Assembly: GCA_022842065.1 (NCBI GenBank)
Contig: JALHQH010000044.1
Coordinates: forward strand, 35,718 to 99,717
Length of the DNA: 64,000 bases
Direction: 5' to 3'
DNA from: Caldilineaceae bacterium
GTDB lineage: Bacteria; Chloroflexota; Anaerolineae; Caldilineales; Caldilineaceae
Shown: positions 7,212 to 14,993 of the stretch, piece by piece
Numbering within the stretch: position 1 is the first letter of the stretch
Layout of the letters: every line of letters begins with the position of its first letter
Translations under genes and position numbers: made by a program
The notes under the pieces: model-generated
What the model saw: only the letters and a program-made list of their open reading frames with translations
Told to the model about the DNA's origin: nothing
Database searches by the model: none

Positions 7212-8750
7212 ATGCAAAAATTACCCATTGGTGAACAGTCGTTTAAAAACCTGCGTGAAGAGAACAACGTCTATGTTGATAAAACGCGCCAGATCTATGA
7301 TCTGCTCCATACCGGAAAATTTGTCTTTCTCTCGCGCCCGCGCCGCTTTGGAAAATCATTGCTGACGACGACGCTGCAGGAACTTTTTCGCGGCAACAAG
7401 ACGCTCTTTCATGGCCTCTGGATCGAAGACAAGATCGATTGGCAACCGCGCCCAGTGATCTTGATCAATTTCAATGATTTAAATTATTTAGAAAAAAGTC
7501 TGGCAATAGCCCTGGATGAGTATATGGATCGGCTGGCGGCCGAACATAATCTTGTCTTAACAACACCAGATTATAAAACGAAATTTCAGGAGCTAATCAC
7601 GCGCCTCAGTCAGCAGGCGAAAGTTGCGGTATTGATCGATGAATATGACAAAGCAATCACTGATCTGCTGGAAAATGAGGAAAAAGTAAAAGATCATGTT
7701 GCCACGCTGAAGAACTTTTATTCAGTGTTGAAATCGACCGCGGCGGAACATTTGCACTTTGTTTTGCTCACCGGCGTTTCAAAATATGGCAAGATTTCGA
7801 TCTTCTCCGACCTTAACAACCTGCTGGACATTACGCTTGATCAACGCTTTGCCACACTCCTGGGCTACACCCAAGCCGAGTTAGAGTACTATTTTGCCGA
7901 CCGCCTCGACCGCCTGGCCGAGCGCTATAACATGGCGCGACCAGCGATGCTGGCGCTCATTGCCCACTGGTACAACGGCTATTCGTGGGATGGGGTGAAC
8001 ACGGTCTATGTGCCTTTTTCAACCCTGGTCTTTCTAGAACAACAGACCTTTGCCAATCATTGGTTTGCCACCGCCACGCCAAGCTTTCTAATCAAACTGC
8101 TGCACCAAAAGCAGATCCCGGCCTTTGAATTAGAGGGCTTGAGCGCTGATTCAAAATTGCTTGATAGTGCGGATGTCAATAATATCAATGTCTATGCGCT
8201 GCTCTTTCAAACCGGCTATCTGACGGTCAAAAGTAGCTGGTTAGGTCCAACCGGACAGACCTATGAACTGGGCTATCCCAACTTTGAAGTGGCACAAGCC
8301 TTTGCCCAGCATTTGCTCGTGGATTATTTGTCACCTGCCGTCGGCCAGCTTAGCAGCACGCTACTCGCGCGCCTGCAAAAGAGCCTGCGCAGCCAAAATG
8401 TGGAAGCCTTTATCAATGTGCTCAAATCAGTTTTTGCCGGGATTCCGCACACGCTCTTTTTAACCCAAGAAGCCTACTATCACTCCCTGGTCTATCTGCT
8501 GCTGAAATTGTTGGGCTTTACGATTCATGCCGAACCGCTCACCAATCTGGGGCGGCTCGATGCCGTGTTGGAACTACCGGAGGCGATCTATATTTTAGAA
8601 TTCAAAATGTCCACCGCGCAGATCGCACTCGATCAAATTCGCGCCAAACAGTACGATCTGCCCTATCGTAACGCGGGCAAACCGATCATTCTGCTGGGCA
8701 TTGCGTTTGATCCCGAGCGCCGTAACATCAGTGAGTGGCAGCAGGGGTAG
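7212..8750 (+). CDS. AAA-ATPase-like / PD-(D/E)XK nuclease family protein (PF09820-PF08011 type)
   Basis: The 512-aa protein begins LPIGEQSFKNLREENNVYVDKT, here with phosphate-binding SRPRRFGKSLL (K48, S49) and a Walker-B-like VLIDEYDKAI. These are the hallmarks of the 'AAA-ATPase-like' family. The C-terminal part has GRLDAVLEL and YILEFKMST (around residue 460), the D-(D/E)XK-type catalytic core, followed by QIRAKQYDLPY. Such proteins occur in many copies in Bacteroidetes and Chloroflexota. Their biology is unresolved, with mobile-element or defence-like roles proposed. A -10 TATACT (7168-7173) and GAGAGG just before the ATG support expression. It is flanked on both sides by long palindromes. 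Confidence 0.88.
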   Translation: MQKLPIGEQSFKNLREENNVYVDKTRQIYDLLHTGKFVFLSRPRRFGKSLLTTTLQELFRGNKTLFHGLWIEDKIDWQPRPVILINFNDLNYLEKSLAIALDEYMDRLAAEHNLVLTTPDYKTKFQELITRLSQQAKVAVLIDEYDKAITDLLENEEKVKDHVATLKNFYSVLKSTAAEHLHFVLLTGVSKYGKISIFSDLNNLLDITLDQRFATLLGYTQAELEYYFADRLDRLAERYNMARPAMLALIAHWYNGYSWDGVNTVYVPFSTLVFLEQQTFANHWFATATPSFLIKLLHQKQIPAFELEGLSADSKLLDSADVNNINVYALLFQTGYLTVKSSWLGPTGQTYELGYPNFEVAQAFAQHLLVDYLSPAVGQLSSTLLARLQKSLRSQNVEAFINVLKSVFAGIPHTLFLTQEAYYHSLVYLLLKLLGFTIHAEPLTNLGRLDAVLELPEAIYILEFKMSTAQIALDQIRAKQYDLPYRNAGKPIILLGIAFDPERRNISEWQQG

Positions 8751-8764
8751 CGCTAGGCCAGTTG

Positions 8765-8907
8765 CTATACCCAAATCAGGATGAAAAGCGGAGTTTCGGG
8801 GCAGCCATCTTCCTGGAAGGGGTCAGTCAATCTCGATATAACAGCAGGAGAAGTGACCCCTTCCAGGAAGATTAAAACTCGGGTGCTCAAGTTGATTTGA
8901 GTATAGT
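8765..8907. repeat. Long nested palindrome downstream of the AAA/PD-(D/E)XK gene
   Basis: The inner arms 8807-8825 and 8854-8872 form a perfect 19-bp inverted repeat with a 28-nt spacer. The outer arms CTATACCCAAATCA (8765-8778) and TGATTTGAGTATAG (8894-8907) pair with one mismatch. The geometry resembles the 7036-7104 palindrome on the other side of the gene, though the sequence differs. Confidence 0.7.
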
Positions 8908-8919
8908 AGCGTGCGGCGC

Positions 8920-8953
8920 AAATAAACCCTCCCAGCACTGGGAGGGTTTATTT
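8920..8953. terminator. Bidirectional rho-independent terminator
   Basis: The 14-bp stem AAATAAACCCTCCC / GGGAGGGTTTATTT encloses an AGCACT loop. The A-rich and T-rich outer ends serve both strands. It separates the convergent genes ending at 8750 (+) and 8972 (-). Confidence 0.8.
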
Positions 8954-8971
8954 GGTCATTACATTTTATGG

Positions 8972-10060
8972 TTAGTTCGTGACAAACGGTAGATAGAAAC
9001 GGTGTTCGTCAGTGGGGTTCTCCGGCTGCTCTTCCTCAACTTCCTCGGTTGGTTCGTCGGTGGTAAAAATCTGGTTGGGATCGCTACCATCGGCTGGCGC
9101 AACCACGGCATCGGCGGCGAGGACCCCGGCGGGGCCAATGTAGCTCTGGCGTTGGGAGACAAAGGCATCGAAGTAGGCTGCACCAAGCGATCCAGCATCC
9201 ATGCCGGCCACCGCACCCAGCCGGACGCGGTCGATGCGGCGGGTGTCGCTGTCGATGCCGGTGATCTGGGCGCGTTGACTATTGTCGAGCCAGAAGGTCA
9301 AGCTGCCATTGTTGGCCCTTGCGGCCGTGGCCGCCTGCCAATCCAACTCGACCACATGCGGCGTGTCGCTGATGATGAACCAGGCCGTATTGCTCCAAGT
9401 GGTGGCATCGTTGAGCAGCGCCGTGCGCAATTGATAAGTGTTACTGAAACGGCGCAGTTCGAGCCGCAACACCACTTTGCTGGCCCCACTGTAGCCATAG
9501 AAGAGATAGTGCGCTTTGTTGTTGCCCATTGCCAACCCATTTGGGTCAAAGTAGAAGCGCGCCCGATAGCGGCGCTCGGCATTGGGTCGGTCGTCAGTCA
9601 CGTAGAGCGGACGGGTGTCATCCAACAAGGTTTGCATGCCCCAATTGCCATTCAACGCCGCCGCTGCGCTGACACTGAGATCACCGCCGTCGGTGGTGCT
9701 TGCGGACCAAGCGCTCAGGTTGCCGGCCTCGAAGCTGTCGGCAAAGATCAGTTCGTTAACTGGCGGGGTACTAGTTGGCGTGGGCGTCGCAGTCGGCGTG
9801 GGCGTAGTAGTCGGCGTGGGCGTCGGCCCACCGCCACTGCTGCCTAGCGCCAATCCCCCACTCACCTGGTAGATGCCGCCGTTGCTTACTCCGCCGGCCA
9901 CCACGCCCACTGCGTCGCGCAGGGTGTAGCTGCCGCCGCTGCTTGCGCCGCCGTTGCCGGGGGCAGATTGGGGCAGGGTGAAGGTGCCCTGGGCGAGGGC
10001 GATGGAGAGAGTGATCAGGCACAGGGCAATTGCTGACCCAAAGCTTAGTATTCGTTTCAT
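8972..10060 (-). CDS. Secreted protein with Pro/Thr stalk and lectin-like domain
   Basis: The 362-aa product has a signal peptide (MKRILSFG to ALAQG), a Gly/Ser-rich segment, a TPTPTTTPTPTATPTPTST stalk and then a beta-rich domain (LIFADSFEAGNLSAW, later DRVRLGAVAGMDAGSLGAAYFDAF) that looks like a concanavalin-type jelly roll. It ends in an acidic stretch and the terminal HRFYLPFVTN. Similar FxLPxx endings are common on exported Chloroflexota proteins. The ATG at 10060 follows AAGGA at 8-bp spacing. Longer in-frame starts would bury the signal peptide. The likely role is cell surface or extracellular matrix, with no enzyme motif seen. Confidence 0.75.
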   Translation of the reverse strand: MKRILSFGSAIALCLITLSIALAQGTFTLPQSAPGNGGASSGGSYTLRDAVGVVAGGVSNGGIYQVSGGLALGSSGGGPTPTPTTTPTPTATPTPTSTPPVNELIFADSFEAGNLSAWSASTTDGGDLSVSAAAALNGNWGMQTLLDDTRPLYVTDDRPNAERRYRARFYFDPNGLAMGNNKAHYLFYGYSGASKVVLRLELRRFSNTYQLRTALLNDATTWSNTAWFIISDTPHVVELDWQAATAARANNGSLTFWLDNSQRAQITGIDSDTRRIDRVRLGAVAGMDAGSLGAAYFDAFVSQRQSYIGPAGVLAADAVVAPADGSDPNQIFTTDEPTEEVEEEQPENPTDEHRFYLPFVTN

Positions 10061-10284
10061 TGGTAATTCCTTCTGGTTGCTGTCCATCACTACCATTGCT
10101 GAAGCACAAGTCAACATTAAGATAGTGTCACGAGTATTCGCCACCGCTTGGCGAGACACCCAAGGAGTACGGGCAAAACCCCACCCTCTGCACTGGCACT
10201 ACGGGTAGTCCTTGGGTACCAGTGCGAGCACTTGAGGAATAACTCATGGCACTCACACAATAACAACTGTGGCTTGCCGTTGGC

Positions 10285-11934
10285 TCAATTACCGATAGTA
10301 ACTGTACCGCCGGTTGCAATGAGGGTTAATGGTTTGTTAAAAGTAATGGCACCAGGATAGGAGCCGGCATTGAAACGGATGCGTGAGCCATTCCAGGCAA
10401 AGTTATTGGCGGCGCTTGTGGTGCGAAATGGTTGCGTCGGCGTCCCCTGTTCTGCACCAGTATATGCGCTATTCACATTGATGGTGCCACCAATAGCTAG
10501 CCAACGTTGGATCGAAGGATAGGTTTTGTCGAATCGTCCGTAGTTGTCCGGGCTACTAGGTGCGCTACAGGAGGATCCGCCGCCCTGAAGTTGCCCAACA
10601 ACACGTTTGTCGATATTGAATACAGGGCTACCACTGCTGCCTCCCTCTGTGACGCCATCATGCCAAACCACAACCCAAAAATTCGTATCCGAACTGCTAA
10701 GATCGCCAAAACTGATCCGTTTATATGCACCATCAGGATGGTGAATGCCAACAAGATCTTGCCCTTGACTCAATGCAGCCGTCGTCCAGCCCAAGTAGAA
10801 TAATCCTCCCGGCGTCTCATTCCGAATGCGCAGAAACGAGTGGTCATTCGTGCTGCCGGCAGAGATCAAATCAGCGCCACCATTGGTGCGTGGGACAGTA
10901 GTAAGGCTAGGCGGTGCACCGTTACAGGTTGCGGTTTGATAGAGCCAATAGAACTCAGCGCTACTAGCAACAGTCTGTGTACTCACACAGTGGTGCGCGG
11001 TTAAGAAATAGTCTTCAAATGTGTCCGTATCGAGATCATTGAGTAAGGCTCCAGAACACAGATAGGTTAAGCTACCTTCGATGAAAGTGTAGCGTGCAAC
11101 CGCCTGCGCTTCCGTAGACCAATTTGAATAACACATAACATCATTATGACAACTTCCTTCCATCGGCTGCATAAGTGTATCGGGATTTACGTAAAGGTGA
11201 CTCAGCTCTCTCACTAGAAATAATGGTTGATTATCATCAAAAGTAGGAGGGGCGAGCACTTCGAGCGTTACCCTCGAACTAAATATGGATGTTGTCCACA
11301 GATCGGATTCCTTATTAAAATCGTCAATTGTGTACGGCCCATAAGCTTCTGCCGCGTTTGCTGTGTTGTAGACAATAATTTGCGCACCCATTGGCAGTTG
11401 AACATTTTCAAGATGTACACGGATAGCGTACGCTCCTGGCGAATCGATAGTCAGCGTCCAAAAGCGTCTACCATCTTTAGTTACCTGCCAGACACCTAGA
11501 GAAGCTTGGGCAGTTGCTGTTACAACCTGTCCTAAAGGGCGAACTATACCAATACGCCGATTATTTTTCTGATTGTCTACGCTGTCGTCACGAAGCAAAT
11601 GGTCCACATCAAGTGGTGCTAGCTGGACATCAGCCTGACTTCTGTATTCAGAACTTTGTACCTCTTCTTGCAAAGCCAGTGGTATGGGTGACGTATACGC
11701 TCTGTTTGCCACAGGACTCACTACGCCATCGGTAAAGATGACTGCTTCTGTGTCAGCGGTGATTGGACCAACCGGTGCTATATCAGCTTGGCTGATTAAT
11801 GGAAGGAAAATCGAGAAATCACTTTGTCCATCATCATCATTTGATTGAGCTGATGCTTGGTGAAAACATAGTCCAATCATGAGTAAAACAGCTGCGGGCA
11901 GATAGAACAGCCATCGCATCGCTTGTATTAACAT
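10285..11934 (-). CDS. Secreted trypsin-like serine endopeptidase
   Basis: This is a 549-aa exported protein with a signal peptide ending at FHQASAQ, then an SIFLPLIS motif. An approximately 220-aa beta-rich propeptide-like region follows, then a chymotrypsin-fold protease with the triad H315 (YFLTAHHC), D364 (STNDHSFLRI) and S434 (GGSSGSP), as in lysyl endopeptidase-type enzymes. Cysteines at 262, 268, 293, 316, 337 and 456 could form disulfides. The last 70 residues resemble one turn of a beta-helix repeat (NAGSYPGAITFNKPLTL) and then stop. The ATG at 11934 lies 14 bp after the previous gene, so the two are probably co-transcribed. Confidence 0.85.
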   Translation of the reverse strand: MLIQAMRWLFYLPAAVLLMIGLCFHQASAQSNDDDGQSDFSIFLPLISQADIAPVGPITADTEAVIFTDGVVSPVANRAYTSPIPLALQEEVQSSEYRSQADVQLAPLDVDHLLRDDSVDNQKNNRRIGIVRPLGQVVTATAQASLGVWQVTKDGRRFWTLTIDSPGAYAIRVHLENVQLPMGAQIIVYNTANAAEAYGPYTIDDFNKESDLWTTSIFSSRVTLEVLAPPTFDDNQPLFLVRELSHLYVNPDTLMQPMEGSCHNDVMCYSNWSTEAQAVARYTFIEGSLTYLCSGALLNDLDTDTFEDYFLTAHHCVSTQTVASSAEFYWLYQTATCNGAPPSLTTVPRTNGGADLISAGSTNDHSFLRIRNETPGGLFYLGWTTAALSQGQDLVGIHHPDGAYKRISFGDLSSSDTNFWVVVWHDGVTEGGSSGSPVFNIDKRVVGQLQGGGSSCSAPSSPDNYGRFDKTYPSIQRWLAIGGTINVNSAYTGAEQGTPTQPFRTTSAANNFAWNGSRIRFNAGSYPGAITFNKPLTLIATGGTVTIGN

Positions 11935-11947
11935 AATTCTGCCTCTC

Positions 11948-13546
11948 TCACTGCAACGTGACCAGCACCAACACCAACCCCGTCCCATCCGCCAACCGGC
12001 TCATCGCCTTGCCGAGGATGGCACCCTGGGCGAGCGCATGGTCGGTTACCTTCATGGCGTGACCAGGAGTGTCCGAGGTGGTGAGCAGATCGCCCGGCGC
12101 AATGGCACCGTTGGTGGCGTCGGCGTAGACATAGACGCGGCCACTCAGCGCCACGGGATGTTCACCAGCGGCAACACTGCCTTCCTGTTGCAGAATGAGA
12201 CCAGGGTTGATCCCGCCTGCCCCGCTGACCACGCCAGCCACGGTGCGGTCGTAGGCTGCCGTTGCCAAGCGTAGTTGACCAGGGTTATCGGGGTCGATGG
12301 CAACGACCATGCCAGATTCGACGATTTCGGCACCATTGATGTCAAAGGGTTCGGCTAGATCACTGCCCGCATCGATGACAAGCACATTCGTGCGGGTGGT
12401 GCCGGCGACATCAAGCGTGGCACTAGGCGCATCTGTACCGATGCCGATAGCACCAGATTGATTAATGGAGAGGCGGTTTGTGTTGTTCGTACGTAGAGCA
12501 AGCAGACCAGTCGCGTGATTGAATTCAATGGCCTGGATAGGACCGGCGGTACCGCTGCCGTCTAATTTGCCTTCAGCCGTCAAAAATGAAAGCCGGCTTA
12601 TGCCATCAGCCGCGATTCCGATCGCCGCCGTAGGACCCCCAGAATTCTGCACACGAAGTAAGCCAGTGCGAGGTGCTTTAAGTTCGAGTGGATAGCCAGG
12701 CGTATCTGTGCCAATGCCGATGGCACCAGCTTGATCAATGGAGAGGCGGTTTGTGTTGTTCGTACGCAGAGCAAGCAGACCAGTCGCGTGATTGAATTCA
12801 ATGGCCTGGATAGGACCGGCGGTACCGCTGCCGTCTAATTTGCCTTCAGCCGTCAAAAATGAAAGCCGGCTTATGCCATCAGCCGCGATCCCGATCGCCG
12901 CCGTAGGACCCCCAGAATTCTGCACACGAAGTAAGCCAGTGCGAGGTGCTTTAAGTTCGAGTGGATACCCAGGTGTTGTCGTGCCAATGCCCATCTGCCC
13001 ATCGGCCATCACGTAAACTGCGTTCGCCGGTGCACCAGCGGCCGCACCATAGGCCGGGTTGCCTCCCGAACCACCAGCCGAAGCTAGGCTGTAGAGCGCA
13101 TAGGGTACCGCCAGCAGCGGACGCCGCGGGCTGAGGGTGGTAAAGGCACCGGTGCTAGCACCGGCGCGCACGCCGATTTCCAGCCAGCGCGCTTGGCCGG
13201 CAAAAGGGGTTGCGCCAAAGTCTAGTTCGGTGGCAAAGAGGCCATTGGCAACACTCACATCTTCCTTGACCAGCGTACTGCCCACCTGGACACCCGCACT
13301 GGCGGCGTCGAAGAGCTTGAATTGAAAATCATGGGTACCGTTGGCCGGTGTGCCATTGGTGTTGAGTTGCCCCTGGTAGGGAATCGCCGTACTCAAGGCA
13401 ACAGCGGCGGCTTGGGTGGTCGCCGCGTTGACGGTATCGCCGGCCGGTTCCTGGGCACGGGCGCTCGGCCCCACTAACCCGACGGCCAAGGCCAACGTAA
13501 CCAATAGGGTGCTCGCCCGCTTCAACGTGGGCATGAACTCTCTCAT
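11948..13546 (-). CDS. Secreted tail-fibre-like repeat protein
   Basis: The roughly 532-aa protein has a signal peptide (ASTLLVTLALAVGLV to ARAQ) and an N-terminal domain with IPYQGQLNTNGTPANGTHDF, the 'YQGxL...G...F.lyd' domain frequent in exported proteins of environmental bacteria. Two 91-residue repeats follow, each ending AIGIGTDTP or AIGIGTDAP, a motif of phage-tail-fibre and endosialidase-like trimeric proteins. The C-terminal domain has VVAIDPDNPGQLRLA, GVVSG and SGRVYVYADATNG. AGGAA upstream of the ATG at 13546 marks the start, and longer extensions lack support. It probably forms a surface fibre made together with the adjacent protease. Confidence 0.72.
   Translation of the reverse strand: MREFMPTLKRASTLLVTLALAVGLVGPSARAQEPAGDTVNAATTQAAAVALSTAIPYQGQLNTNGTPANGTHDFQFKLFDAASAGVQVGSTLVKEDVSVANGLFATELDFGATPFAGQARWLEIGVRAGASTGAFTTLSPRRPLLAVPYALYSLASAGGSGGNPAYGAAAGAPANAVYVMADGQMGIGTTTPGYPLELKAPRTGLLRVQNSGGPTAAIGIAADGISRLSFLTAEGKLDGSGTAGPIQAIEFNHATGLLALRTNNTNRLSIDQAGAIGIGTDTPGYPLELKAPRTGLLRVQNSGGPTAAIGIAADGISRLSFLTAEGKLDGSGTAGPIQAIEFNHATGLLALRTNNTNRLSINQSGAIGIGTDAPSATLDVAGTTRTNVLVIDAGSDLAEPFDINGAEIVESGMVVAIDPDNPGQLRLATAAYDRTVAGVVSGAGGINPGLILQQEGSVAAGEHPVALSGRVYVYADATNGAIAPGDLLTTSDTPGHAMKVTDHALAQGAILGKAMSRLADGTGLVLVLVTLQ
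12440..12985 (-). repeat. 273-bp tandem duplication inside the fibre-like gene
   Basis: Two almost identical 273-bp units (about 12440-12712 and 12713-12985) encode 91 residues each. For example TCGCGTGATTGAATTC recurs at 12511 and 12784. Most differences are at unit borders and third positions, pointing to a recent in-frame duplication or ongoing homogenisation. Confidence 0.85.
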
Positions 13547-13695
13547 TACTGCTTTCCTTTCCTGTGATAACAACGGTTCGGTCAATGGTTGGTCAGCGTT
13601 ACCAACCGGGGGATGAGGGCAACACAAAGCGACATGGCACAAGCCGGTGCCCATAAATTGGTACCACAGGCTGAGGCCCTGTGGCTGATAGCGAA

Positions 13696-13885
13696 AGCCT
13701 GCTAATGGAGGTTAAATAATTGATTCGGTAAATCGCCCTGGGCTAAAGCCACAGGGCTACAGAACAACGCAGGCTAAAGCCCGCTTTAGGGGGCGTTGTT
13801 CTGTAGCCGGGTACCCCTTGGGTGCCATTTATGGCGGGGCGGCTAGCATTTACCAAATTATTTTCTTAATCTCCATAAGCAGGCT
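13696..13885. repeat. 190-bp palindromic element with degenerate 38-bp terminal inverted repeats, copy A
   Basis: The ends 13696-13733 and 13848-13885 (outer AGCCTGCT-ATGGAG, inner GGTAAAT) match in inverted orientation at about 30 of 38 positions. Inside is a second palindrome, GGCTACAGAACAACGC / GCGTTGTTCTGTAGCC. A separate GCCTGGGG-TTTC-aACCCCAGGC hairpin follows near 13923-13943. The size and ends agree with the element at 14750-14932. No coding region is seen in this gap. Confidence 0.6.
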
Positions 13886-14066
13886 ACAAGACCAGTGCGC
13901 TTTAGCGTACTTGCGCTTATCAGCCTGGGGTTTCAACCCCAGGCGACCCCGCCCCGGCGTTCCAGTGCACGGCCATGAGCGAGCTACACGGCAAGCAATG
14001 TGATTCTGCCCTGATTGCCAACTCATGCAGTTGGGCAATTTAACTACCCAATCCCTATCATTAGAC

Positions 14067-14507
14067 TCACCCTTTACTATCAAACCACTCACCTTTCGCA
14101 AAAGGCTCCGGCAAATTACTACTCCAGCGATCACACTGGATCTGCCACTGCCCCTGTTGCGCTTTCCAAAACGTGACATACTTGCCCACATCAACGATCT
14201 GGGCGTGACGGTTGCGCAAGTGATAGTCGCCGACCTCGTTGGCACTATCGTACGGCCAATCGATGGTGAAAGGGGTGCGCACCATCGCGGCTAAGCCCAT
14301 GTCAAAACAGCCTTGCCAAAAGGCAGCAATGGCCGACCGCCCGCGGATCAAGATGCTGTTGGCCGGCATGATCTGCCCCGTTTCGGCATAGAGCGTAGCC
14401 AGTGCAGTGGCATTCCCCTGCTGAAAGTAGCATTGCCATCGTTGCTGCGCATGGCTAAGGCGTTGCTGTGCTTCAGGCATAAGCAATGCGGTGCTTGTCT
14501 CAGGCAT
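14067..14507 (-). CDS. NTF2-like / SnoaL-type protein, copy B
   Basis: This 146-aa paralogue of copy A has the same order of elements: AQQRWQCYFQQGN, LYAETGQIMPAN, GRSAIAAFWQGC, a MG-x-RTP segment, NEVGDYHLRN, KYVTFWKAQQGQWQIQ and the terminal WSSNLP. GGAG about 7 bp before the ATG supports the start. Residues MP-N-IL in the pocket-lining strand differ from copy A (MPAYS), suggesting different ligands. It is the nearest gene downstream of the BTAD regulator and has its own direct-repeat promoter. The function is unknown. Confidence 0.78.
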   Translation of the reverse strand: MPETSTALLMPEAQQRLSHAQQRWQCYFQQGNATALATLYAETGQIMPANSILIRGRSAIAAFWQGCFDMGLAAMVRTPFTIDWPYDSANEVGDYHLRNRHAQIVDVGKYVTFWKAQQGQWQIQCDRWSSNLPEPFAKGEWFDSKG

Positions 14508-14574
14508 GGGTGATCTCCGGCGGCAGCGATGAGGTGATGCGTCGATCAGGGGGAGTGGATCTGTTGCTGGGAAT

Positions 14575-14628
14575 AGTGTAGCAGGCGGAGCGTTGCGTAA
14601 GCGTTGCTTACGATTGGAAAAGCGTTGC
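14575..14628 (-). promoter_or_regulatory. SARP/BTAD-like direct-repeat promoter, copy B
   Basis: AGCGTTGC (plus strand) occurs at 14589, 14600 and 14621, spacing 11 and 21 bp. The proximal repeat ends 8 bp from the -10 TACACT (14580-14575) of copy B. Flanking bases (GGAAAAGCG, GCAGG) are also shared with copy A, unlike the rest of the two intergenic regions, which argues for selection on the site. Confidence 0.72.
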
Positions 14629-14683
14629 TTATATGGCCTGCCGGCGAATTCGGCAGTGGTTGAAACCCGCCCAATGGGTCCCC

Positions 14684-14740
14684 GCTGAGCCGCAGAAACC
14701 CGCTTCGGGTACCCCCTGGGTGGGGTTTCTGCGGCTCAGC
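14684..14740. repeat. Perfect 18-bp hairpin upstream of the direct-repeat promoter
   Basis: GCTGAGCCGCAGAAACCC (14684-14701) pairs exactly with 14723-14740. No T-tract follows. It belongs with the surrounding palindromic repeats between the regulator and copy B. Confidence 0.65.
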
Positions 14741-14749
14741 CCCGGTTTA

Positions 14750-14932
14750 TGGAAATCAAGTAAATAATTGGGTAAACAACCACCACCCGGCGATGAATCG
14801 CCGGGCTAGCGAACAGCGCCCGCTGAAGCGGGCTTGTGCAGCCGAAAAGCCCGCTTCAGCGGGCGCTGTTCTTAGCCAGGCGGCTTTAGCCCCTGGCGGT
14901 CCCGGTATACCGAAACATTTATTTAATTCCCA
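14750..14932. repeat. 183-bp palindromic element with terminal inverted repeats, copy B
   Basis: The ends 14750-14777 and 14905-14932 are inverted at about 21 of 28 positions and share a TGGA-AT-AA-TAAAT-GGTA consensus with the 13696-13885 element. The inside differs: a GAACAGCGCCCGCTGAAGCG palindrome. Like copy A it fits a non-autonomous MITE- or REP-type element. The two copies bracket the NTF2-like gene. Confidence 0.58.
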
Positions 14933-14993
14933 TCAACTGGGGATCAGGAATTCGCCGGCAGTAGCAGATAAGTTGCGGCCGCGGTGGCTACGT

